This document shows positions 55,414 to 64,000 of a DNA stretch of 64,000 nt, in pieces (the stretch's first letter is position 1; each line of letters begins with the position of its first letter). The notes under the pieces were generated by a model. It worked only from the letters and a program-made list of their open reading frames with translations. It had not been told where the DNA came from and searched no databases. A program made the translations under genes and the position numbers. The stretch covers positions 4,697,001 to 4,761,000 of the forward strand of contig NZ_CP104861.1 in NCBI RefSeq assembly GCF_025426255.1, in the 5' to 3' direction. The stretch is from Pseudomonas fragi. Its GTDB lineage: Bacteria > Pseudomonadota > Gammaproteobacteria > Pseudomonadales > Pseudomonadaceae.

Positions 55414-57114
55414 ATGAAAATATCCCGTCAGGCCTACGCCGACATGTTCGGCCCCACCGTGGGCGACAAGGTTCGTTTGGCCGATACCGAGCTGTGGGTC
55501 GAGGTTGAACAGGACTTCACCACCTATGGCGAAGAAGTGAAGTTTGGCGGCGGCAAGGTGATTCGTGACGGCATGGGCCAAAGCCAGTTGCTGGCCAGCG
55601 AGGTGGTCGACACGCTGATCACCAACGCGCTGATCATCGACCACTGGGGCATCGTCAAAGCCGATGTGGGCCTGAAAAACGGCCGGATTCACGCCATCGG
55701 CAAAGCCGGCAACCCGGATATCCAGCCCAATGTGACCATCGCGATTGGCGCCAGCACTGAAGTGATCGCCGGTGAAGGCATGATCCTTACCGCGGGCGGC
55801 ATCGACACCCATATCCACTTCATCTGCCCGCAGCAGATCGAAGAGGCGCTCAACAGCGGCGTAACCACCATGATCGGCGGCGGCACCGGACCTGCCACCG
55901 GCACCAATGCCACCACCTGCACCTCGGGCCCGTGGCATATGGCGCGCATGCTGCAAGCCGCTGACGCATTCCCGATGAACATGGGCTTTACCGGCAAGGG
56001 CAACGCCAGCCTGCCGCAGCCGTTGATCGAGCAGGTCGAAGCCGGGGCCATCGGTCTCAAGTTGCACGAAGACTGGGGCACCACACCAGCCTCCATCGAC
56101 AACTGCCTGAATGTGGCCGATCTGTATGACGTGCAAGTGGCGATTCACAGCGACACTTTGAACGAATCGGGCTTTGTCGAAACCACTCTGGCTGCCTTCA
56201 AAGGTCGCACCATCCACACCTATCACACCGAAGGCGCCGGCGGCGGGCATGCCCCGGACATCATCAAGGCCTGCGGCCTGGCCAACGTGCTGCCCAGTTC
56301 CACCAACCCGACCCGACCCTTTACCCGCAACACCATAGACGAACACCTCGACATGCTGATGGTTTGCCATCACCTCGATCCGAGCATCGCTGAAGACGTG
56401 GCCTTCGCCGAAAGCCGCATTCGCCGCGAGACCATCGCCGCCGAAGATATCCTGCATGATCTCGGTGCGTTCTCCATGATCAGCTCCGACAGCCAGGCCA
56501 TGGGCCGGGTGGGCGAAGTCATCACGCGCACCTGGCAGACCGCCGACAAGATGAAAAAACAACGCGGCCCGCTGGCCGAAGATACCCCGGGCAACGATAA
56601 CTTTCGCGCCAAGCGCTACATCGCCAAGTACACCATCAACCCGGCGATCACCCACGGCGTAAGCCATGAGGTGGGCTCTATCGAGGTGGGCAAGTGGGCT
56701 GACCTGGTGCTGTGGCGTCCAGCGTTTTTCGGGGTCAAGCCGACGCTGATTCTCAAGGGCGGGGCGATTGCCGCCAGCTTGATGGGCGATGCCAACGCCT
56801 CCATCCCGACGCCGCAACCGGTTCACTACCGGCCAATGTTCGCCAGCTACGGCGGCTCGCGCCATGCCACTTGTCTGACGTTTATCAGCCAGGCCGCCTT
56901 TGACGCAGGCGTACCTGCGGCCCTGGGTTTGCAAAAACAGATTGCAGTGGTCAAAGGTTGTCGCGATGTGCAAAAAACCGATCTGATCCACAACGGCTAT
57001 TTGCCCACTATCGAAGTCGACCCGCAGACCTATCAAGTCAAGGCCGACGGCGTGCTGCTGTGGTGCGAACCCGCCGATGTGCTACCGATGGCACAGCGCT
57101 ATTTCTTGTTCTGA
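55414..57114 (+). CDS. ureC: Urease alpha subunit
   Basis: Catalytic subunit of the nickel enzyme that hydrolyses urea to ammonia and carbamate. 566 residues, full length. Active-site features are all present: HIHFICPQQ nickel ligands, the carbamylated Lys K216 in GLKLHEDWG, HTYHTEGAGGGHAPD, and the mobile-flap C318-H319 in MVCHHLD. A ribosome site (AGGAACG) precedes ATG 55414. Confidence 0.99.
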   Translation: MKISRQAYADMFGPTVGDKVRLADTELWVEVEQDFTTYGEEVKFGGGKVIRDGMGQSQLLASEVVDTLITNALIIDHWGIVKADVGLKNGRIHAIGKAGNPDIQPNVTIAIGASTEVIAGEGMILTAGGIDTHIHFICPQQIEEALNSGVTTMIGGGTGPATGTNATTCTSGPWHMARMLQAADAFPMNMGFTGKGNASLPQPLIEQVEAGAIGLKLHEDWGTTPASIDNCLNVADLYDVQVAIHSDTLNESGFVETTLAAFKGRTIHTYHTEGAGGGHAPDIIKACGLANVLPSSTNPTRPFTRNTIDEHLDMLMVCHHLDPSIAEDVAFAESRIRRETIAAEDILHDLGAFSMISSDSQAMGRVGEVITRTWQTADKMKKQRGPLAEDTPGNDNFRAKRYIAKYTINPAITHGVSHEVGSIEVGKWADLVLWRPAFFGVKPTLILKGGAIAASLMGDANASIPTPQPVHYRPMFASYGGSRHATCLTFISQAAFDAGVPAALGLQKQIAVVKGCRDVQKTDLIHNGYLPTIEVDPQTYQVKADGVLLWCEPADVLPMAQRYFLF

Positions 57115-57219
57115 CCCCCCCGTGTTTGCAGGAGGTTGGCGGCTGTATTGAAAAGACCCGTTTGGCGCTAAGATGCGTCACCTTTCAATACAGCCGCTCT
57201 TGCAGCAAGGTTCGTGGCC

Positions 57220-58353
57220 ATGCGCCTATCAGAATTCATCGTGCACAATGTTGACCGTATCGTCGATGAATGGGAGCAGTTTGCCGAAACCATCACGCCC
57301 GCGGCTGAATCCATGAACAGCCTGGCGCTGCGCGACCATGCCAAAGAGATCCTGCTGGCCGCATCGCGGGACATGAACACCGCGCAAACCGCCAGCGAGC
57401 AGCAGGCCAAAGCCGAGGGCGAAGGGCCCGAAACCAGCCCGGCCCTGGATGAAGCTGCTGCCAGCCACGGCGAGCTGCGCCATACCGTGGGTTTTGATCT
57501 GGTGCAGATGACCTCGGAGTTCCGCCACTTGCGCGCCTGCGTGATTCGCCTGTGGGTCGCCAGCATCGACACCCCGGCCCTCTCCCACATGCAGGACATG
57601 ATCCGTTTCAACGAAGCCATTGATCAGGCGTTGGCAGAGTCCACGGCAGCCTATGCCGAGCAGGTCAGTCGCTCGCGGGACATCTTCCTGGCCATTCTCG
57701 GTCACGACCTGCGCGCGCCGCTGCAGGCCGTTAGCATGTCCACCGAAATGCTGGAGCGCAAAGCCAGGCTCGATGCCGATGCGCAGACTTATGTACGGGC
57801 AATCAAAACTGGCGCGCGCCATATGGGCGCAATGGTCAACGACCTGCTGGAATTTGTGCGCAGCCGCTTGGGCAGCAGCCTGCCGATAGAGCCCAAGGCC
57901 ATGGATCTGGCCCTCGCCTGCCAGGTAGCTCTGGATGAAGCCTGCGCCGGGCAGCCCGACTGCGCTCCGACATTGCACGTAGAGGGCGACGTGCAGGGCC
58001 ATTGGGACCCGCGCCGGTTGGGGCAAATGCTGCAAAACCTGATCGGCAACGCACTGCAACATGGCGCCCGCAGGGGCAAAGTGACACTCACCCTGAGCGG
58101 GGATGGCGATGAAGTGACCTTGCGCGTCCACAACCTGGGCCAACCCATTGCCGAGGACGCGATTGCCACTTTGTTCGACCCACTGGTGCGCAGCCCGAGC
58201 GAAGACATCAGCCAGCCGGGTACGTCGACCAGCCTGGGGCTGGGCCTGTTTATCATCAAGGAAGTGGTGGACGCCCACCAGGGGCGCATTGACGTGATTT
58301 CGACCGAAGCCGAGGGCACAACGTTTACCGTGCTGCTGCCCAAAAACGCCTGA
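57220..58353 (+). CDS. Soluble sensor histidine kinase
   Basis: A 377-residue cytoplasmic kinase with no membrane helix. The N-terminal about 1-150 is an RsbRD-like helical domain (LSEFIVHNVDRIVDEWEQFA), followed by a HisKA domain with H162 in LGHDLRAPLQAVSM and a HATPase domain with the N box (QNLIGNALQHGA) and SLGLGLFIIKEVV. No response regulator is adjacent, so it is an orphan here. AAGG precedes ATG 57220; the GTG at 57214 is less likely. Confidence 0.87.
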   Translation: MRLSEFIVHNVDRIVDEWEQFAETITPAAESMNSLALRDHAKEILLAASRDMNTAQTASEQQAKAEGEGPETSPALDEAAASHGELRHTVGFDLVQMTSEFRHLRACVIRLWVASIDTPALSHMQDMIRFNEAIDQALAESTAAYAEQVSRSRDIFLAILGHDLRAPLQAVSMSTEMLERKARLDADAQTYVRAIKTGARHMGAMVNDLLEFVRSRLGSSLPIEPKAMDLALACQVALDEACAGQPDCAPTLHVEGDVQGHWDPRRLGQMLQNLIGNALQHGARRGKVTLTLSGDGDEVTLRVHNLGQPIAEDAIATLFDPLVRSPSEDISQPGTSTSLGLGLFIIKEVVDAHQGRIDVISTEAEGTTFTVLLPKNA

Positions 58354-58387
58354 GCCCTGCAGCAACAACTTTGACTGGCCCCACACA

Positions 58388-58481
58388 CCCTGTGGGAGCC
58401 GGGCTTGCCCGCGATGCAGACGCCACGGTCTATCAGGCAAACTGCGCTGATACCCTCGCGAGCAAGCCCGCTCCCACAGGG
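58388..58481. repeat. Paired extragenic palindrome, family A
   Basis: CCCTGTGGGAGCCGGGCTTG and its inverted partner lie between convergent genes (kinase and cbpM). The left arm carries small substitutions relative to other copies. Confidence 0.85.
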
Positions 58482-58492
58482 TGGGGCTTCAT

Positions 58493-58798
58493 TTATTGGC
58501 TTACAAACCGTCCCAGCTGCTGCTTCAGCCGCTGGTTTTCAGCGCGCAACTGCTGCACTTCCTCGAGCAGGTCCAGCGCCAGGGCGACGCCTTCCCATTC
58601 CATTTGCAAATCATCCCGCAGCTTGGCCGCACGCCTGGCGATGACCAGTTCGTAGTCTTCAAAGCGCCACGCGTCTGGCGTGCGGCCCTGAGGTTCGATA
58701 ATTCCGTGTTCGACAATCTCTATCACGTAAGTGGCCGAGATATTGGCCTCTTCGCAGAACCTTTCCATGTCCAGCTGAACGATCAGGGTGCTGCTCAT
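58493..58798 (-). CDS. cbpM: Chaperone modulator CbpM
   Basis: A 101-residue MerR-like small protein that binds the J domain of CbpA and inhibits its co-chaperone and DNA-binding activity (known in E. coli). It shows VIEIVEHGIIEPQG followed by a C-terminal coiled coil LDLLEEVQQLRAENQRLKQQ. It starts 2 bp after the cbpA stop. Confidence 0.92.
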   Translation of the reverse strand: MSSTLIVQLDMERFCEEANISATYVIEIVEHGIIEPQGRTPDAWRFEDYELVIARRAAKLRDDLQMEWEGVALALDLLEEVQQLRAENQRLKQQLGRFVSQ

Positions 58799-58800
58799 GA

Positions 58801-59712
58801 TCAGTTACTCCATTGGGCTCTCGGGTCAAATGCGGCTTTATCGGCGAGTTCTTGCCACAACGCTTTGGTGGCTTCGTCGCCATGGGTCGGCATGACCACT
58901 TTCAATTGGGCATACAAATCACCACGCTGGCCTTGCTTGTCGCTCAAACCGTGGCCCTTGATGCGCATACGCTGACCGCTCTGGCTGTCTGGGCGAATGG
59001 TCATCATCACCTTGCTGGTCAGGGTCGGTATCGCCACCTTGGTGCCCAGCGCAGCTTCCCACGGTGCCAGCGGCACAGTGATGACCAGATCGTGGCCTTC
59101 GACATCGAATTTCGGGTGCGGCGCAAAGCGAATGATCAGGTATAGATCACCATTGGCTGCACCACCCATGCCCGGCGCGCCCTGCCCTTTAAGGCGGATG
59201 CGCTCGCCGTCGGTCACACCGGCCGGAATCTTCACGCTCAGGGTCTTGCTGGTATCGCCGATCTGGAAGCTGATCTGCTTCGACTCACCAGACAGGGTTT
59301 CTTCAAGAAAAATCGGCAATTCCATTTCTACATCCTGCCCGCGACGGCCCGCACTGCGGCCCGACTGCCCACCAAAGCCATTACCGCGCGAACCGAAGAT
59401 CGAGCTGAAAAAGTCCGAAAAATCGCCATTATTCTCGAAGCCACTGCTGGAGTGACCCTGCCAGCCAGGCGGCCCCTGGAACGGCTGACCATGTTGACCA
59501 TATTTACGAATTTCATCGTATTCAGCACGCTTTTCGGCGCTTTTAAGCGCTTCATACGCTTCGTTGACGTCCTTGAACTTGCTCTCGGCGTCCTTTTCCT
59601 TGCTCACATCCGGGTGATACTTGCGCGCCAGCTTGCGATAGGCGGTCTTGATCGCCTTATCGTCCGCCGTGGGCTCGACACCCAGGATCTTGTAATAGTC
59701 TTTGAAGTCCAT
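58801..59712 (-). CDS. cbpA: Curved DNA-binding protein / DnaJ-like co-chaperone CbpA
   Basis: A class II J-domain co-chaperone of DnaK that also binds curved DNA. The 303-residue protein has an N-terminal J domain with HPD in RKYHPDVSKEKD, a Gly/Phe-rich linker (FFSSIFGSRGNGFGG) and two C-terminal peptide-binding domains (GDLYLIIRFAPHPKF). Minus-strand ATG 59712 starts MDFKDYYKILGVEP; the frame extends to 59736. A sigma-32-like promoter lies about 170 bp upstream. Confidence 0.95.
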   Translation of the reverse strand: MDFKDYYKILGVEPTADDKAIKTAYRKLARKYHPDVSKEKDAESKFKDVNEAYEALKSAEKRAEYDEIRKYGQHGQPFQGPPGWQGHSSSGFENNGDFSDFFSSIFGSRGNGFGGQSGRSAGRRGQDVEMELPIFLEETLSGESKQISFQIGDTSKTLSVKIPAGVTDGERIRLKGQGAPGMGGAANGDLYLIIRFAPHPKFDVEGHDLVITVPLAPWEAALGTKVAIPTLTSKVMMTIRPDSQSGQRMRIKGHGLSDKQGQRGDLYAQLKVVMPTHGDEATKALWQELADKAAFDPRAQWSN

Positions 59713-59883
59713 GTAAGGATCACCATCCGTTATCAATATCGCGCTGCTCCGGTCACCCAGAATGCTCCAGTTGACCGGCCTGTCGATTGACCGATCTCAA
59801 GAGCAGCGCTGCAAAAGTTTATCGGCAGCCTACGGGCTTCACGCAATCGCCTGCTAACTACCAAGCCAATGACTGGAAGTTTG

Positions 59884-59907
59884 GGGATGAAGGATAGTCT
59901 TTCAAGT
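59884..59907 (-). promoter_or_regulatory. Sigma-32-like promoter for cbpA-cbpM
   Basis: On the minus strand, CTTGAAA, 13 bp, then CCCCAAA. The -35 is an exact match to the heat-shock consensus and the -10 resembles CCCCATNT. It points toward cbpA. The untranslated leader would be about 160 nt. Confidence 0.5.
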
Positions 59908-60003
59908 GGATTAAAACCTGCGATTTAACGATTAGTCGTGCTTCGATTCTTTGAGCGTCTGACATACACTGCGCGGCCGTTTTTTAACCGGAACACGAAA
60001 GAC

Positions 60004-61269
60004 ATGAAAAGCGCCTCTCCAGCACGTGCCTGCGGTATCGACTTCGGCACGTCCAACTCCACCGTCGGCTGGCTGCGCCCAGGCGTGGAAACCCTCATCG
60101 CGCTGGAGGACGACAAGATCACCCTGCCCTCAGTGGTGTTCTTCAATATTGAAGAACGCCGCCCGGTGTATGGCCGTCTGGCGCTGCATGAGTACCTGGA
60201 AGGCTATGAAGGCCGCCTGATGCGCTCGCTCAAGAGCCTGCTGGGCTCCAAGCTGATCAAGCACGACACCAGCGTTCTGGGCACAGCTATGCCCTTCAAG
60301 GACTTGCTGGGGCTGTTTATCGCTCAGCTTAAAAAGCGCGCCGAGGCAACCGCCGGTCGAGAATTTGAAGAAGTCGTACTGGGCCGCCCGGTATTTTTCG
60401 TCGATGACGACCCCCTGGCCGACCAGGAAGCCGAAAACACCCTGACCGACGTGGCCCGCGCCATCGGTTTCAAGGAAGTGTCCTTCCAGTACGAACCAAT
60501 CGCTGCGGCATTTGACTACGAGTCAACCATTGAGCGCGAAGAGCTGGTACTGATCGTCGACATCGGCGGTGGTACGTCCGACTTCTCGCTGGTGCGCCTG
60601 TCGCCCGAGCGCCGTGGCATGGACAACCGCCAGGACGACATTCTCGCCACCGGCGGTGTGCACGTGGGCGGTACCGACTTCGACAAACAACTGAGCCTGC
60701 AAGGCGTGATGCCGCTGTTCGGCTACGGTAGCCGCATGAAAAGCGGTGCCTACATGCCTACCAGCCACCACATGAACCTGGCGACCTGGCACACCATCAA
60801 CTCGGTGTACGCGCAAAAAACCCAGATCGCCCTGAACAGCATGCGTTACGACATCGTCGACACCGGCGGTATCGATCGCCTGTTCAAGCTGATCGAGCAA
60901 CGTGCCGGTCACTGGCTGGCGATGGAAATCGAAGAAACCAAGATCGAACTGACCCATAACGACAGCCGTCACTTGCTGCTGGATCGGGTTGAGCCGGGAC
61001 TGAGCGTGGACCTGAGCCGGGCAATGTTTGAAGCGTCCATCGACAACCAGCTGGAACGTATCCGCAACAGCGTGACCAACCTGCTCACCAGTGCGGGCGT
61101 GGGTGTCGAGCAAGTCGATACGGTGTTCTTCACCGGTGGTTCGAGCGGTATTCCGGCGTTGCGCCAGAGCGTCTCGGCCATGTTGCCTAATGCCAACCAT
61201 GTTGAAGGCAACATTTTTGGCAGCATCGGCAGCGGTTTGGCGATTGAAGCTAAAAAACGTTACGGCTGA
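60004..61269 (+). CDS. Hsp70-family protein (YegD-like)
   Basis: A 421-residue actin/Hsp70-fold ATPase consisting only of the nucleotide-binding part with a short tail. ATP-binding motifs are GIDFGTSNSTVGW at the N-terminus, LIVDIGGGTSDFSLVRL in the middle and FFTGGSSGIPAL near the C-terminus. No peptide-binding domain of DnaK length is present. The function is unknown, probably a divergent chaperone. Divergent to cbpA. ATG 60004 begins MKSASPARACGIDFGTS. Confidence 0.9.
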   Translation: MKSASPARACGIDFGTSNSTVGWLRPGVETLIALEDDKITLPSVVFFNIEERRPVYGRLALHEYLEGYEGRLMRSLKSLLGSKLIKHDTSVLGTAMPFKDLLGLFIAQLKKRAEATAGREFEEVVLGRPVFFVDDDPLADQEAENTLTDVARAIGFKEVSFQYEPIAAAFDYESTIEREELVLIVDIGGGTSDFSLVRLSPERRGMDNRQDDILATGGVHVGGTDFDKQLSLQGVMPLFGYGSRMKSGAYMPTSHHMNLATWHTINSVYAQKTQIALNSMRYDIVDTGGIDRLFKLIEQRAGHWLAMEIEETKIELTHNDSRHLLLDRVEPGLSVDLSRAMFEASIDNQLERIRNSVTNLLTSAGVGVEQVDTVFFTGGSSGIPALRQSVSAMLPNANHVEGNIFGSIGSGLAIEAKKRYG

Positions 61270-61276
61270 TCCCTCT

Positions 61277-61421
61277 GTAGCAGCTGCCGAAGGAACGAGG
61301 CTGCGTTCGGCGGCGAAGCCGTCGTGAAACCGGGCACTGCCGAGTGTCACTTGAACTCGGTATTCCGGGTTTACGGTCGCTACGCAACCGAACGCAGCCT
61401 CGTTCCTTCGGCAGCTGCTAC
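61277..61421. repeat. Paired extragenic palindrome, family B
   Basis: GTAGCAGCTGCCGAAGGAAC and its inverted copy lie between the Hsp70-like gene and the convergent permease gene. Confidence 0.85.
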
Positions 61422-61439
61422 GAGGATGTGCGTTAACCG

Positions 61440-62450
61440 TTAAACCAACCCCACCTGCTTCAACTCGCTCTTCAAATACGCGTAGTAAATCGGTCCAGCC
61501 ACCACACCCGGCAGGCCGAAGGCTGCCTCAAATACCAGCATCGCCAGCAGCAATTCCCAGGATTTGGCGCTGATCTGCCCACCCACGATTCTGGCGTTGA
61601 GAAAGTATTCCAGCTTGTGGATAACGATCAGATAGCCCAACGCGCCCACCGCCACCCAGATCGACAACGACAGCCCGACGATGGTGATCAAGGTATTGGA
61701 GATCAGATTACCGATCACCGGCAGCAAGCCCAGCAGGAAGGTCAGCACGATCAGGGTTTTGGTCAGCGGCAGGTGTACACCCAGCAGCGGCAGGATCACG
61801 GCCAGGAAGATCCCGGTAAACGCAGTATTGAGTAGTGCGATCTTGATCTGAGCAAACACGATATTGCGAAACGCCTGTACCAGCAGGTGCAAACGTTCGA
61901 ACAGAGCAGCCGACAGCGGCTTGCGGCGGCTGATATCGGGAATGCTCTGCAAGGCCATGATTGCCCCCAGCACCATGCCGATCAGCAAGGTCACGAACAT
62001 GTGCGCAGCGTCTTTGCCCACCAGTTGCAAATCGCTGAGGTGCTTATTCATCCATTCGCCAATGGCGACACGAAACTCTGCTGCGCTGGCTGGCAGGTAG
62101 CTGTCCAGAAACGGCGGCAATTGCCCGCGTGCCCGGTCAACCACGACCATGAATTTATTCAGTGAGGCACCTGGGTTTTCGGCTTCATGCAGCAAAAAGC
62201 TGATCGCCCCGGCAAAGATCAGCGCCAGCACACTGACGATTACCGTGCCCAGCAACGCCACCGCCAACCAGCGCGCACGTCGCCCGGCAATCAGGCGCTG
62301 CAATTGGGGGGTGAGCATGTTGACCAGTTCGAATACCAACAACCCGGCCAGCAGACTGGGCAACAAACGCAAAGGAAAAACCAGTAACAGGCCGCCAGCA
62401 ATGATGATGTAACTGGCCAATATGATGTGACGCTGAGAAAACGTTGGCAT
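61440..62450 (-). CDS. AI-2E-family (PerM-type) permease
   Basis: A 336-residue membrane protein with about seven or eight helices: pairs near the N-terminus (LASYIIIAGGLLLVFPL), a central soluble stretch and the C-terminal group LIVLTFLLGLLPVIGNLISN and AAFGLPGVVAGPIYYAYLK. The family includes the TqsA exporter and Na+/H+ antiporters; the substrate cannot be named from sequence. Confidence 0.88.
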   Translation of the reverse strand: MPTFSQRHIILASYIIIAGGLLLVFPLRLLPSLLAGLLVFELVNMLTPQLQRLIAGRRARWLAVALLGTVIVSVLALIFAGAISFLLHEAENPGASLNKFMVVVDRARGQLPPFLDSYLPASAAEFRVAIGEWMNKHLSDLQLVGKDAAHMFVTLLIGMVLGAIMALQSIPDISRRKPLSAALFERLHLLVQAFRNIVFAQIKIALLNTAFTGIFLAVILPLLGVHLPLTKTLIVLTFLLGLLPVIGNLISNTLITIVGLSLSIWVAVGALGYLIVIHKLEYFLNARIVGGQISAKSWELLLAMLVFEAAFGLPGVVAGPIYYAYLKSELKQVGLV

Positions 62451-62530
62451 ACAGCCTCAAAACTGACAGCGTGAAAGGACAGGCAGTCTGCCAGCCTTCG
62501 GCGGGGAGCACTAGAATTTCAAACTTTACC

Positions 62531-62672
62531 GTAGCAGCTGCCGAAGGAACGAGGCTGCGTTCGGCGGCGCAGCCGTCGTAAAATCAGGCACTGCGGTGCA
62601 CCAGTCAAACCCGGCTCTCAGGGTTTACGACGACTTCGTCGCCGAACCCAGCCTTCGTTCCTCGGCAGCTAC
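62531..62672. repeat. Paired extragenic palindrome, family B
   Basis: GTAGCAGCTGCCGAAGGAAC with an inverted copy ending GGCAGCTAC. The right arm has small deletions (CCTCGGCAGC), so this copy is the most eroded of the four. Confidence 0.8.
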
Positions 62673-62695
62673 GAGATACGTGCAGGCCTTTGAAG

Positions 62696-62977
62696 CTATT
62701 TTTTCTTCAGGCAATCACTCATAAAGGCTTTGCGTGCGTCACCCTTGAGGGCTTGGGTGCCAGCCGTAGCGTTGCAGGTTTTCATCTTGTCCTGCTGGGT
62801 TGCCGGTTTGGCTTTGAGGCAGGTACTCATAAAGGCTTTGCGCTCATCCCCCTTGAGGGTTTTTGCACTGGCGTCAGCGTTACAGGTGGTCATTTTGTTT
62901 TGTTGAGCGGTGGCCGCAAAACCTTGGGAACACAGCAGCAAACCGATCAACAGCAGAGGCACACGCAGCATTTTCAT
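62696..62977 (-). CDS. psiF: PsiF-repeat exported protein
   Basis: A 93-residue secreted protein with a signal peptide (about 1-22, ends GFAATAQQ). Two tandem PsiF repeats follow, each with the pattern KMxTCNA..ALKGDxRKAFMSxCLK and two Cys. E. coli PsiF is phosphate-starvation induced, but the biochemical role is unknown. AAGGAG precedes the ATG. Confidence 0.88.
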   Translation of the reverse strand: MKMLRVPLLLIGLLLCSQGFAATAQQNKMTTCNADASAKTLKGDERKAFMSTCLKAKPATQQDKMKTCNATAGTQALKGDARKAFMSDCLKKK

Positions 62978-63041
62978 GGAGTTTTCTCCTTATTGGCGCG
63001 CCAGATTGCAGCGCGATCTCCTGAAGTGTAGACAAACTCTG

Positions 63042-63827
63042 TTACAGCACACGTGCTTGGCGCCGATACTGCTCTGGCGTACACCCGGCCTGACGCGCAA
63101 ACATTGCGATAAACGCCGATGAGGTGCTGTAACCCAGATCAAACCCCACGTCCTGCACGCTGCGTGCAGACTCCAGCGCCTCGATCGCCGCCAGAAAGCG
63201 CAGGCGCTGACGCCACTCGCCAAAACTCATGCCCAACTCGCGTACAAACAGCCGCGCCAGCGTGCGCTCGCTGACATGTACCTGCTGCGCCCACTGGCCT
63301 AACGATCGGTTATCACCAGGTGCCTGTTGCAGCGCCTGGAGCACCTGCAACAAGCCTGGATGGCTGGCATAGGGCAAGTAGCACTGATGCACCGGTGCCT
63401 GGCGCAATTGGTCGACCAGCACCTGCGCCAGACGAATATCCGCCTCGCTCTCAGGGATATTGATATCGCGACGGGCGAAGTCGCTGAGGATGGCCTTGAG
63501 AATATCGCTGATGGCCAGGGTTACCGGGGTGCTCGGCAAGTGCTGACAATGAATGGCATCCAGATACACCGAACGGTAAACAATCGCCTGAGCGTTATAG
63601 GCACTGTGCTCGGTGTTGGGCGGGACCCAGACTGCGTACTGCGGCGGCGACATAAAGCGCCGACCATCGACCTCAAAGCGCATCACCCCGTGGGCCACGT
63701 AATCCAGTGAACCCCAGGCATGCTCGTGCGGTACGGCATGGCTATGGGCTTCGATCTCGGCGTAGCGAAAGTAAACCGGCGCAGGCAAGCCATCAAATTC
63801 GGGGACGCTGATCAGATTCTTGCGCAT
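63042..63827 (-). CDS. AraC-family transcriptional regulator
   Basis: A 261-residue regulator with an N-terminal cupin-type sensor (HSHAVPHEHAWGSLDYV) and a C-terminal double helix-turn-helix (SLGQWAQQVHVSERTLARLF and SVQDVGFDLGYSTSSAFIAM). Divergent from the EamA transporter 97 bp away, which is its likely target. Confidence 0.9.
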   Translation of the reverse strand: MRKNLISVPEFDGLPAPVYFRYAEIEAHSHAVPHEHAWGSLDYVAHGVMRFEVDGRRFMSPPQYAVWVPPNTEHSAYNAQAIVYRSVYLDAIHCQHLPSTPVTLAISDILKAILSDFARRDINIPESEADIRLAQVLVDQLRQAPVHQCYLPYASHPGLLQVLQALQQAPGDNRSLGQWAQQVHVSERTLARLFVRELGMSFGEWRQRLRFLAAIEALESARSVQDVGFDLGYSTSSAFIAMFARQAGCTPEQYRRQARVL

Positions 63828-63923
63828 GTGTCTGGATTCGGCATGAGGTTGGCTGGATCGAAGTATAGGCTTGCAGACAGACAGGCGGATAATCAGCGCT
63901 TATTAATTCTGTAGTTGTCACTG

Positions 63924-64000
63924 ATGCAATACGCCTATCCCCTACTGGCCATTTTTATCTGGGCCGGCAATACCGTTATCAACAAACTGGCTGTAGGAGC
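63924..64000 (+). CDS. EamA/DMT-family transporter, truncated by the window end
   Basis: Only the first 25 codons are in the window. They read MQYAYPLLAIFIWAGNTVIN, typical of the first helix and the small-amino-acid motif of drug/metabolite transporters. The assignment rests on this short piece plus the divergent AraC regulator. Confidence 0.65.
   Translation, partial: MQYAYPLLAIFIWAGNTVINKLAVG

Noticed and set aside
55381..57036. 551-codon open frame opposite ureC
   Set aside because: Antisense shadow; ureC is complete with all active-site residues on the plus strand.

Overview
The window is a Pseudomonas chromosome segment, most likely from the fluorescens lineage. Three things support this: high GC with strong third-position GC; the gene order gcbA-ctpL-dsbD-aroQ-accBC-prmA-DUF3426-dusB-fis-purH-purD-retS, which matches the P. 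aeruginosa PA4843-PA4856 block as I recall it; and several families of paired extragenic palindromes typical of fluorescent pseudomonads. No rRNA, tRNA, CRISPR array, transposase or phage gene was seen.

Layout. (1) 1-19.0 kb, core block: a c-di-GMP synthase response regulator, a chemoreceptor, DsbD, dehydroquinase, acetyl-CoA carboxylase BC subunits, PrmA, a zinc-finger/DUF3426 membrane protein, DusB-Fis, purine synthesis (PurH, PurD), the RetS hybrid kinase and a MarC-family membrane protein. (2) 19.2-32.1 kb, cobalamin (corrin ring) cluster: cobG-cobH-cobI-cbiG/cobJ on the minus strand and cobL-cbiD-cobK on the plus strand. The divergent gap between the two arms is filled by a 5.2-kb gene for a 1731-residue toxin-like protein with an HEINH metalloprotease-type motif. 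(3) 32.1-38.0 kb: a toxin-antitoxin pair with a dyad operator, then a copper cassette (two DUF2946 proteins, a PCu(A)C chaperone, an OprC-like copper receptor, a PepSY membrane protein). (4) 38.0-43.1 kb: a TonB receptor plus ABC importer (ATPase, binding protein, permease) behind a Zur-like box, so probably zinc or a zinc complex. (5) 43.1-46.5 kb: a 1143-residue protein made of five diverged copies of a DUF4329-like unit. (6) 46.8-57.1 kb: urea import and urease, urtABCDE-ureD-ureA-(two GNAT acetyltransferases)-ureB-ureC, behind a sigma-54-type promoter and interrupted by palindromic repeats. (7) 57.2-64 kb: an orphan histidine kinase, CbpA-CbpM co-chaperone genes behind a sigma-32-like promoter, an Hsp70-like protein, an AI-2E-family permease, a PsiF protein, an AraC regulator and the start of an EamA transporter.

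The most unusual content is accessory: the two very large minus-strand genes (23602-28797 and 43101-46532). The first splits the corrin cluster. The second ends on codons overlapping the zinc importer. The DUF4329-like five-unit protein, in which only units 1 and 3 keep an HSH metal-ligand-type motif, is the best candidate for an undescribed system. Regulatory sites (Zur, sigma-54, sigma-32, toxin-antitoxin operator) were recognised by eye and are inferences.
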